64,000 nucleotides of DNA from Oscillospiraceae bacterium (lineage in GTDB: Bacteria; Bacillota; Clostridia; Oscillospirales; Oscillospiraceae), in NCBI GenBank assembly GCA_015067665.1, contig SVLZ01000003.1, forward strand, positions 1-64,000. Reading direction: 5' to 3'. Position 1 is the stretch's first letter. The number at the start of each line of letters is the position of its first letter. Both the position numbers and the translations under genes were made by a program. This document shows positions 56,650 to 64,000 of the stretch, piece after piece. Under the pieces are notes generated by a model that worked only from the letters and a program-made list of their open reading frames with translations, did no database searches and was not told the DNA's origin.

Positions 56650-57960
56650 ATGGATACTATATGGCAAAAGGACGCATCTGTGCCCGCATTTCCAAAACTT
56701 ACGGGAGCTTCACGCACGGATGTACTGGTTGTAGGCGGCGGTATGGCGGGGCTAATGTGTGCCTATTGGCTTGCGCAGAAGGGGATCGACTGTGCGCTGA
56801 TCGAAGAAACTCGGATCATGCAGGGCGTCAGCGGCAGAACAACGGCAAAACTGACCTCTCAGCACGGACTTATTTACGGAAAGCTGTTACAGACCTTAGG
56901 CGCGGAAAAAGCAAAAGGATACTATGTGGCAAATGAAGAAGCATTATCTGCTTTTCGTATGCTGGCAGAGGGGGCAGATTGCGATTTTCAACGCCAAAGC
57001 AACTATATTTACGAAACAAACAGCACGGAAAAGTTAGAAAAAGAAATGGCGGCTTATGAAAAGCTGCACATTCCTTATTCTTGGGAGAGAGATCTGCCAC
57101 TGCCATTTTCGGTGTCCGGGGCGCTGAAATTTGGGGATCAGGGACAATTTCATCCGCTGAAATTGGCGGCGCACATTGCCAAAAGCCTCAAAATATACGA
57201 AAATACGAAAGCCCTCGCTTTCGGAGACAATTGGGTGGAGACACCAGAAGGGAAGATCACGGCCGAGAAGATCATTATTGCCACCCATTTTCCGCTTATC
57301 AATAAGCACGGCGCCTACTTTCTAAAGCTGTACCAGCAGCGCTCTTATGAGATCGCACTGGAAAATGCGGAAATCTTAGACGGAATGTATTTGGACTGCG
57401 CAGAAAATGGACTGTCGCTACGCAGTGCAGGAGAATGGCTTCTGCTGGGCGGCGGTGGACACCGCACCGGGAAAACGGGGGTGGGCTGGGCGCTATCGGA
57501 GATGGCAGCGAAAAAATACTATCCGGGTGCCCGAATTGTGACCCGCTGGGCAACGCAGGACTGTATGACCTTGGATGGTATGCCCTATATTGGGCAGTAC
57601 AGCAAGGGAACACCGAATCTGTATGTGGCAACAGGTTTTCAAAAATGGGGAATGACCGCCTCGATGCTGGCGGCTAAGCTGCTGACGGATCTCGTACAGG
57701 GGAGGGAAAACCCCTATGCAGGTCTGTTTTCACCTACCCGGAGCATACTGCATAAACAGCTCTTCCTAAATGGCATAGAGTCTACTGTCAATTTGTTGCG
57801 TCCCACAAAACCCCGGTGTCCCCACCTGGGTTGTGCCCTAAACTGGAATGCGGCGGAGCACTCTTGGGACTGCCCCTGTCACGGCTCTCGTTTCGACGTG
57901 AAGGGTAGGGTGCTCAATAACCCGGCAACGGATGATCTTAAACATCCGCCGGAGCTGTAA
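56650..57960 (+). CDS. FAD-dependent oxidoreductase with C-terminal Rieske [2Fe-2S] domain
   Basis: VVGGGMAGLMCAYWLAQKG; CPHLGCALNWN...SWDCPCHGSRFD. Confidence 0.93.
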   Translation: MDTIWQKDASVPAFPKLTGASRTDVLVVGGGMAGLMCAYWLAQKGIDCALIEETRIMQGVSGRTTAKLTSQHGLIYGKLLQTLGAEKAKGYYVANEEALSAFRMLAEGADCDFQRQSNYIYETNSTEKLEKEMAAYEKLHIPYSWERDLPLPFSVSGALKFGDQGQFHPLKLAAHIAKSLKIYENTKALAFGDNWVETPEGKITAEKIIIATHFPLINKHGAYFLKLYQQRSYEIALENAEILDGMYLDCAENGLSLRSAGEWLLLGGGGHRTGKTGVGWALSEMAAKKYYPGARIVTRWATQDCMTLDGMPYIGQYSKGTPNLYVATGFQKWGMTASMLAAKLLTDLVQGRENPYAGLFSPTRSILHKQLFLNGIESTVNLLRPTKPRCPHLGCALNWNAAEHSWDCPCHGSRFDVKGRVLNNPATDDLKHPPEL

Positions 57961-58004
57961 AATTGCAAAGCCGGCGGCTGCAACCGGGATTTTGTCATTT
58001 TTAG

Positions 58005-58033
58005 TTGAATTACCTGCAAATTTATGATAGACT
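58005..58033 (+). promoter_or_regulatory. Promoter of structured RNA copy A
   Basis: TTGAAT, 17 nt, TAGACT; same layout in copy B. Confidence 0.65.
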
Positions 58034-58039
58034 AAGTAT

Positions 58040-58260
58040 GCCAAACCAACTTAATAATGCGGAGAAGCGCCATTTTATCCATAGGGATACTATACCTTGG
58101 GGGTGCTATACCCTTTACGCGCCGACAGAAAAGAATTTGGTAAAAAATGCAAATTCCGTTTCTGTTGGAGCGAAGACTTGTCTTTTCTGCAGAGTTGGTT
58201 TGGCGACTATCGGAGTTTGCTTTTTTGTGCGGCTGCTTCGGTAGCCGCACTTTTTATTTT
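58040..58260 (+). ncRNA. Structured RNA, copy A, ending in UUCG terminator
   Basis: 12-bp closing stem GCCAAACCAACT/AGTTGGTTTGGC; internal hairpins; GTGCGGCTGC-TTCG-GTAGCCGCAC plus T-tract; homologous to copy B. Confidence 0.8.
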
Positions 58261-58307
58261 TAAGCAGATAGCTTACAAAAAAGGCGGGAGAATCAGAACG
58301 AATGTAG

Positions 58308-58979
58308 GTGATAGGCTTGAAAAAGTACGACAGCTTAATAGGGAAACGCTTCGATCGGTTAGAAGTAATTGCGCAGGCGGAATCCACCCTCCGGGGACAG
58401 CGGCAATGGCTTTGTAAATGCGATTGCGGCAACACCTGCATTGTAACAACAGCTAATCTCAACAGAGGTCATACCACCAGCTGTGGTTGCAAGAAGTCCC
58501 CAGATTTAACGGGGAGAAAATTTGGCAAATTAGAGGTTCTTGGACGCGCTGACAAGAGAGGACCCAGAGGAAGACGAACAACACCTATGTGGGAGTGCAG
58601 ATGTGAATGCGGAGAAATTACCTATAAGGCTACGGACACCCTCAAAAATCCGGATAAAAGTATGTGCGTGAAGTGCGCGGGTAAATATGCGGCTGAGCGA
58701 GCGAGAATATTTGCAGGCTTTGTGGAGGGAACGCAGATCACGAAAATAAAGAATATGAAACCAACAGCAGCCAATACAAGCGGTGTGCGAGGAGTTTCGC
58801 TTGAAAAGCGCAGCGGCAAATGGCGGGCGCGCCTGAAATTCAAGGGTGAAACGATAAACCTCGGTATATATGACTCGTTTGTGGAAGCGGTTTCTGCAAG
58901 AAAACAAGCAGAGATGCTTTATTACGGCGATTTTCTGAAAGAACAAGGCGTGGAGATTGAAGCGCAAGCGAAGGCATAA
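58308..58979 (+). CDS. AP2-domain-like DNA-binding protein with Cys-rich N-terminal repeats
   Basis: TSGVRGVSLEKRSGKWRARLKFKGETINLGIYDSFVEAVSARKQAE; paired CxCxCG motifs. Confidence 0.75.
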   Translation: MIGLKKYDSLIGKRFDRLEVIAQAESTLRGQRQWLCKCDCGNTCIVTTANLNRGHTTSCGCKKSPDLTGRKFGKLEVLGRADKRGPRGRRTTPMWECRCECGEITYKATDTLKNPDKSMCVKCAGKYAAERARIFAGFVEGTQITKIKNMKPTAANTSGVRGVSLEKRSGKWRARLKFKGETINLGIYDSFVEAVSARKQAEMLYYGDFLKEQGVEIEAQAKA

Positions 58980-59310
58980 AAGGCTGCCTCACCGGCAAGG
59001 TGAGGCAGCCTTTAGCGCGTCAAAAAAGCCGCCAACCGTCAAAACGCAAGGAAAAGAATGGATTATAGCTTGCGCCTTCTCCCTCGGGAGAAGGTGACAA
59101 AATCTTTGATTTTTGACGGATGCGGGGTGAAGAAGCTTGCTGCGCAAGGCATTTTGACTTACATCGCAATCCGCACTCTACCGTACCACCTGTACGCTGA
59201 CGAGTGCGGATTGCTTGTCTTGACGGCTCCTTTGACCTCTGCCAGTCTGTCAAAAAACAAGTTCTTTGACAGACTGAAGGCTGCCTCACCGGCAAGGTGA
59301 GGCAGCCTTT
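58979..59310. repeat. Palindrome cluster bounded by two identical 34-nt hairpins
   Basis: AAGGCTGCCTCACCGGCAAGGTGAGGCAGCCTTT at 58980-59013 and 59277-59310; three further palindromes between. Confidence 0.85.
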
Positions 59311-59331
59311 TCTATAGGATCATTCTGCAGA

Positions 59332-59775
59332 TCAGTCAACGCAGACAATGCCGTCTTCCTTGACGGTGATGGTCATACCGTCCTTGACATAGTCTAAAAA
59401 TTCGTCGCCTAAGCTGTCCACAACAGGCATCGATACACCGTCCAGCCATACAGAGGCTAAGATCGAGCCGGCAGCAGCCAAGGAGTCGATAGGCTTGCTA
59501 AAGAGCATACAGGCAGGCTGACGCTCCATAGCGCAGGCACAGTAGAGCACCAAGCCGCCGGTGGTCGAGCCGATGGTCTGGGGAAGACAGAGTGCTTTTC
59601 CCAGCATTTCCTTGTTATAAAGATCGGGGTTATTCTGGTCACCGCAGGTGGCCTTCTTGTCACCGAATTGCAGCGCCTTTTGGAAGGACGCCAAGGTGTT
59701 AAGTCCTCCGTGGGAGACCAGCGCAGGAGCGGTAACAGTTCCGGGGGCGACAACGCGACCTTTGAATTCTTTCAT
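59332..59775 (-). CDS. Aconitase X swivel-domain (DUF126) protein
   Basis: Small-subunit pattern with GSTTGGLVLYCACAMERQPACMLF; adjacent AcnX large subunit. Confidence 0.8.
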   Translation of the reverse strand: MKEFKGRVVAPGTVTAPALVSHGGLNTLASFQKALQFGDKKATCGDQNNPDLYNKEMLGKALCLPQTIGSTTGGLVLYCACAMERQPACMLFSKPIDSLAAAGSILASVWLDGVSMPVVDSLGDEFLDYVKDGMTITVKEDGIVCVD

Positions 59776-59777
59776 AC

Positions 59778-61052
59778 TTAGTTACCTCCCTTTGTGATCT
59801 TTACGAGGATCTCGTCCTCGGTGTAGAAGCGCGCGGTGGTGTAGGTCCGCAGCTTATTGGAGCAGGTGATAACGGGCATCTTGCCGGCCAAGGGGTTATT
59901 CATATACATCAGCGGGCAGATATAGGAGAGGATCACACCGGTCTTTTCCAGCCGCTTTGCATATTCGGTTTTTTCAAATTCCTTCTTAACGGCAGGTGCA
60001 GTGGTAAACACGGTGGGGATCAGCACTTTCTTATTGCCGGAAGCTGCCAAACCTTCCTCTACGCGGACCGTCCAGTCAATGAGCTGTTGCATAGACATAT
60101 GGGGGCAGCCGATGAAGCACAGCTTGGGCGTGGCATCGGCATTTTTCCACATAACGGGGTAATTGTTTTTCACTCTTTCCAGCTCGGCATCGTCGATCAC
60201 ATAAACTTTTGCGCCCTCTGCGATCAGAGCGGCACCCAGCTCCTTTGCCTCGGGGGTAAGATTTTCGATGTGGTAAAGACCGACAGCACCGTTAGATGCA
60301 GTGGCTGCGCCAAAGTCCTTCAAATATGCACAGTTCTCGTCGTTGAGCTCCGTGCCCAGCCAAGTGTTCATACCGGTAACGTAGGGAACATCCTCCATCA
60401 CCTTCATACCGATGGCGGAGCCGAGAAGCTGGGCTTCCGGCTTCTTGGTGCATTGAACCTTTACGATCCAAGTGGCCTTACGACCTTCATCGGTCAGCAG
60501 TCCAAAGTGGGGGACGCAGCCGGCAATAGAGCCCATAATGTCCATAATGCCGGAGTTCCGGTTGCAGCGCGCGCCCAAAACGGAGTTGGCATAAACAACG
60601 GCAGAGGATTCTGCCCAGCTCAGCACATCACCCTTTTGGGGCTTGTTGCCCATCTGATCTAAGTAGCAGGCGCAGGTAAAAGCATCCTCGTTCATAAGAC
60701 CCAGCTGCTGCAGCTGCTTTTCATAGTCCGCCTGCTTCGAGTACATAAAATTATTGAAGATGAAGTTCATCAGGAAGTTAGCGGGCACATTTTTGTCCAG
60801 CGGCCGGGGGTCTACGGAGAACTTCTGTCCGGAAACCGTACCGGCATCGATAAGCTGCTGCATCAGGTCAAAGACGGGCTTCATCATCTTAAGACCGAAG
60901 GATGTAACGAGGTGGTTATATTCGGATGTAACAGGCACCATCTTGTCAGCACCGAAGGTCTCGCCGTACATTACCAAGGTCTTCATAACCTTGGCCATGG
61001 TCTCGCCCTTGGAGCCGCTTAGAATGGCTTGTTGTTCGTCGGTTAAATACAT
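59778..61052 (-). CDS. Aconitase X catalytic-domain (DUF521) protein
   Basis: NSVLGARCNRNSGIMDIMGSIAGCVPHFGLLTDEGRKAT; LCFIGCPHMSMQQL. Confidence 0.85.
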   Translation of the reverse strand: MYLTDEQQAILSGSKGETMAKVMKTLVMYGETFGADKMVPVTSEYNHLVTSFGLKMMKPVFDLMQQLIDAGTVSGQKFSVDPRPLDKNVPANFLMNFIFNNFMYSKQADYEKQLQQLGLMNEDAFTCACYLDQMGNKPQKGDVLSWAESSAVVYANSVLGARCNRNSGIMDIMGSIAGCVPHFGLLTDEGRKATWIVKVQCTKKPEAQLLGSAIGMKVMEDVPYVTGMNTWLGTELNDENCAYLKDFGAATASNGAVGLYHIENLTPEAKELGAALIAEGAKVYVIDDAELERVKNNYPVMWKNADATPKLCFIGCPHMSMQQLIDWTVRVEEGLAASGNKKVLIPTVFTTAPAVKKEFEKTEYAKRLEKTGVILSYICPLMYMNNPLAGKMPVITCSNKLRTYTTARFYTEDEILVKITKGGN

Positions 61053-61063
61053 GATAAACCTCC

Positions 61064-63124
61064 TTAGATTTTCATACAGACATCCCAAGCCTGCCAAATG
61101 ACGCTGCGCAGGTTGCCAACCTTAAAGGCATCGCCAATGATGTGAACGTTCTTGCTCTTTTGGGCAATGGGGGCGCTGCGGTAGCCGGTGGAGAGGATCA
61201 CGCTGTCAGCAGCGATCTTGAAGGGCTTGCCGCTCTTGCCGGTGACGGTAACACCTTCGTCGGTGATCTCGGAAAGGCGGGTCTCCAAGTGGACGGTGAC
61301 CTTATTTGCCTCAAAGAAGTCGCGGAGGAAGCTGGTGTTTGCAAGACAAATGCCGGGTGTGACTACCAAATCGTCCATCATTTCTACGATGGTGGGTGTC
61401 TTGCCCTGCAGGAACAGCTCGTAGGCGATCTCACAGCCGGTCAGACCGCCACCGATGATGGTGACATTCTGTCCTACCTCCTGTTTGCCAAGCAGGAAGT
61501 CAATGGCTTGAATACCCTTTTCAATGCCGGGCACGGGGATGCGGTTGGGGGTAGAGCCGGTGGCGATGATGATTTCGTCAGCACCGAGAGAAGCGATGTC
61601 TGTGACTTCGGTGTTCAGCTTTACCTCAATGGGATACTTTGTCAGCTCCCGACGGTACCAAGCGATCAGATCCCGGTCCTTTTCCTTAAAGGAGGGGGCA
61701 GCCGCTGCGATGAATACACCGCCCAGCTCACCGGACTTTTCGTAAAGCGTGACCTTGTGACCGCGCTTTGCCAGCACCAAGGCCGCTTCCATACCGCCAA
61801 TACCGCCGCCAACAATAGCCACGTTCTTAATCTTCTTGGCAGGTGCAATATAGTGCTTTTTGGACTGCATGGTCTCCGCGTTCAGGGCGCAGCGGGCAAG
61901 ACCCATGGTGTCCTTCAGATCCTGGGTGTTGTAATGACCCTTGGAGGAGGAAAAGTTGAAGCAGCCGGAGTGGCAGCAGATGCAGGGGCGAATATCTTCC
62001 AAACGGTCCTCGAGTAGCTTCGTGATCCAAGCAGGATCAGCAAGGAACTGACGGGCAACGCCCATACCGTCGATCTTGCCCTCTGCGATGGCCTTGGCAG
62101 CTACGTCAGGCTCCATACGGCCGGCGCAGACCACGGGAATGTCCACGAACTTTTTAATATGTGCCACATCCTCCAAGTTGCAGTTTTGGGGCATATACAT
62201 AGGCGGATGCGCCCAGTACCAGGAGTCGTATGTACCGTTGTCGGCATTGAGCATATCGTAGCCGGCATCCTGCAGATACTTGGCAGCACGCTCGGACTCT
62301 GCCATATCGCGACCCTTTTCCTTGGCATTTTCACCGGGAACGATGCCCTTTTGGAAGCCCTTGAGCTTGGACTCTACGGAGTAGCGCAGAGAAACGGGGA
62401 AATCCGCACCGCAGCTTTCCTTGATGGCCTTGACCACCTCAGCGGCAAAGCGGTAGCGGTTTTCAAAGCTGCCGCCGTACTCGTCGGTACGCTTGTTGAA
62501 GAATTCGATAGCAAATTGGTCTAAGAGATAGCCTTCGTGAACTGCGTGGACCTCCACACCGTCAACACCGGCATCCTTGCAGAGCTTTGCAGTTTTGGCA
62601 AAAGCCTCGATAATCTCGTGGATCTGCTTCTTGGTCATCTCAGGACAGACAATGTCCGGTGCCCAACGGGCGGGCTGCGCAGAGGGAGATGCCAGCTCGT
62701 GACTGGTGTCCAGCACGGGCTTTATGAGTGCGCGGGTAAATTTATTCTTGTGCAGAGGACCAACCAGTTCGGTGATCGCCCAAGAACGGCCCATACCGGC
62801 AGTGAGCTGCACAAAAAGCTTTGCGCCGGTCTTATGGATCTCATCCATAAATACTTTCAGTTCCTCGAACATCTTGGGGTTTTGCCACAGCCACTTGCCC
62901 CAGAAGGTGTCACGCAGCGGTGCAATGCCGGGGATGATGAGACCAACGTTATTGTTGGCGCGCTCCAAGAAGAGCTTTGCGGCTTCTTTGTCAAAGCCGC
63001 AGCCGGTCAGCTCAAACCAACCGAACAGGGATGTACCACCCATAGGACACATAACAATGCGGTTTTTGATCTCCACATTGCCGATCTTCCAAGGGGTAAA
63101 CAGGGATTCGTATTTGGCATCCAT
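61064..63124 (-). CDS. Old-yellow-enzyme/2,4-dienoyl-CoA reductase-like NADH:flavin oxidoreductase with FAD domain
   Basis: FTPWKIGNVEIKNRIVMCPMGG, HEGYLLDQFAIEFFNKRTDEYGGSFENRYRF, IRPCICCHSGC, VAIVGGGIGGMEAALVLAKRGHKVTLYEK. Confidence 0.93.
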   Translation of the reverse strand: MDAKYESLFTPWKIGNVEIKNRIVMCPMGGTSLFGWFELTGCGFDKEAAKLFLERANNNVGLIIPGIAPLRDTFWGKWLWQNPKMFEELKVFMDEIHKTGAKLFVQLTAGMGRSWAITELVGPLHKNKFTRALIKPVLDTSHELASPSAQPARWAPDIVCPEMTKKQIHEIIEAFAKTAKLCKDAGVDGVEVHAVHEGYLLDQFAIEFFNKRTDEYGGSFENRYRFAAEVVKAIKESCGADFPVSLRYSVESKLKGFQKGIVPGENAKEKGRDMAESERAAKYLQDAGYDMLNADNGTYDSWYWAHPPMYMPQNCNLEDVAHIKKFVDIPVVCAGRMEPDVAAKAIAEGKIDGMGVARQFLADPAWITKLLEDRLEDIRPCICCHSGCFNFSSSKGHYNTQDLKDTMGLARCALNAETMQSKKHYIAPAKKIKNVAIVGGGIGGMEAALVLAKRGHKVTLYEKSGELGGVFIAAAAPSFKEKDRDLIAWYRRELTKYPIEVKLNTEVTDIASLGADEIIIATGSTPNRIPVPGIEKGIQAIDFLLGKQEVGQNVTIIGGGLTGCEIAYELFLQGKTPTIVEMMDDLVVTPGICLANTSFLRDFFEANKVTVHLETRLSEITDEGVTVTGKSGKPFKIAADSVILSTGYRSAPIAQKSKNVHIIGDAFKVGNLRSVIWQAWDVCMKI

Positions 63125-63253
63125 CTAAAATACACTCCTTTTTTATCTGATGCGGAATTTTGCTTTCGCACGATACCAATTATAGTATAAACGGAAATAG
63201 AGCCTGCGTCAATGGAATTATGGAAAACGTGCTCAGTTTTGGTAGTATTTCTA

Positions 63254-63282
63254 TTGATTTTTGTATAAGAATGTGGTAAGCT
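63254..63282 (+). promoter_or_regulatory. Promoter of structured RNA copy B
   Basis: TTGATT, 17 nt, TAAGCT followed by AAGTATGCC as in copy A. Confidence 0.65.
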
Positions 63283-63288
63283 AAGTAT

Positions 63289-63480
63289 GCCAAGCTAATC
63301 AAATAATGAAAAAGCATCGTTAATATAGGGGTAGTGTACCCTTTTGCTCCCACACTGTGAATTTGTAAAAAGTGCAAATTCCGGCGGTGTGGGCATACGA
63401 TGCTTATATTGATTAGTTTGGCGACTATCGGAGTTTGCATTTTTTGTGCGGCTGCTTCGGTAGCCGCATTTTTATTTTTA
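63289..63480 (+). ncRNA. Structured RNA, copy B, ending in UUCG terminator
   Basis: GCCAAGCTAATCAA/TTGATTAGTTTGGC closing stem; CCCACAC/GTGTGGG; TGCGGCTGC-TTCG-GTAGCCGCA terminator. Confidence 0.8.
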
Positions 63481-63492
63481 GGAGGAAAAAAG

Positions 63493-64000
63493 ATGAAGAA
63501 AAGACAGGTTGTATTTCATAAACTGCTGTGTGCAGCGCTGGCACTTCTTGTGGTCACTGCCCTTACGGCAGGCTGCTCGAAGGAGAAGATAGAGAATGTC
63601 ATTGATAAGCTTCCTCTGACGTGCGAGCACCCGGAATTGGTGGGAGTACCTGCCAAGGCAGTTACTTGTACCGAGGACGGTAACCGTGCCTACTGGTTCT
63701 GCCCGGATTGTAGAACTTATTTCTTGGACGCAGCAGGTACAGCGATCACTACCTATCAGGATGTAATGCTTTACTCGAATGGTCATAAAGAGGAGGTAAT
63801 GCCTGCGGTAGGTTCCACTTTTACAAGCACCGGTCTTACCGAGGGCCTGCGCTGCTCGGAGTGTAAGGAAGTACTGCTGGCACAGAAGGAAGTCCCCGTT
63901 GTAGAACCCGGCCACTTCTCCATTACCTACAACAATGTAAAGGGCGTAACAAATTCGGAGCTTGAGGAGCTTATTATATATAACGAACGAGACGGTTTAG
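63493..64000 (+). CDS. Lipoprotein, truncated by window end
   Basis: GGAGG RBS; MKKRQVVFHKLLCAALALLVVTALTAGCSKEK, CTEDGNRAYWFCPDC; frame open to 64000. Confidence 0.8.
   Translation, partial: MKKRQVVFHKLLCAALALLVVTALTAGCSKEKIENVIDKLPLTCEHPELVGVPAKAVTCTEDGNRAYWFCPDCRTYFLDAAGTAITTYQDVMLYSNGHKEEVMPAVGSTFTSTGLTEGLRCSECKEVLLAQKEVPVVEPGHFSITYNNVKGVTNSELEELIIYNERDGL

Noticed and set aside
58005-58250. 79-aa and 72-aa ORFs across RNA copy A
   Set aside because: They overlap the covarying structured RNA and its terminator; no coding signal shared with copy B

Overview
This 64 kb window looks like chromosomal DNA from a spore-forming gut-type Clostridia (inferred from an alpha/beta SASP, a SipW/TasA-like locus, FeoAB and IS200-like remnants). 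Left third: a probable plant-glycan utilisation operon with an aldolase remnant, an XRE regulator, a CUT1/Lpl-type ABC transporter with an unusual ATPase, an RDD-like membrane protein, three large surface lipoproteins (two beta-helix, one BIG2 with a duplicated C-terminal module), and GH127-like and GH78-like enzymes. Middle: split transketolase with a hidden 27-aa membrane peptide, BlaI/BlaR1, VanZ, YgiQ, tRNA-Leu followed by a seven-hairpin palindromic array and a four-helix-bundle gene, a type IV pilus-like operon, feoA/feoB with three repeated operator dyads, and NadE. Right third: SASP, a SipW/TasA-like matrix locus with a 1530-aa Cys/His-rich repeat protein, a Rieske oxidoreductase, and an OYE/aconitase-X operon. 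The strongest candidates for something undescribed are (1) two homologous ~200-220 nt structured RNAs (58040-58260 and 63289-63480), each with its own sigma-A-like promoter, covarying stems, a conserved 3' block and a UUCG terminator, and (2) the mirrored hairpin array coupled to the four-helix-bundle gene next to tRNA-Leu. All calls come from reading the sequence; no database search was run.
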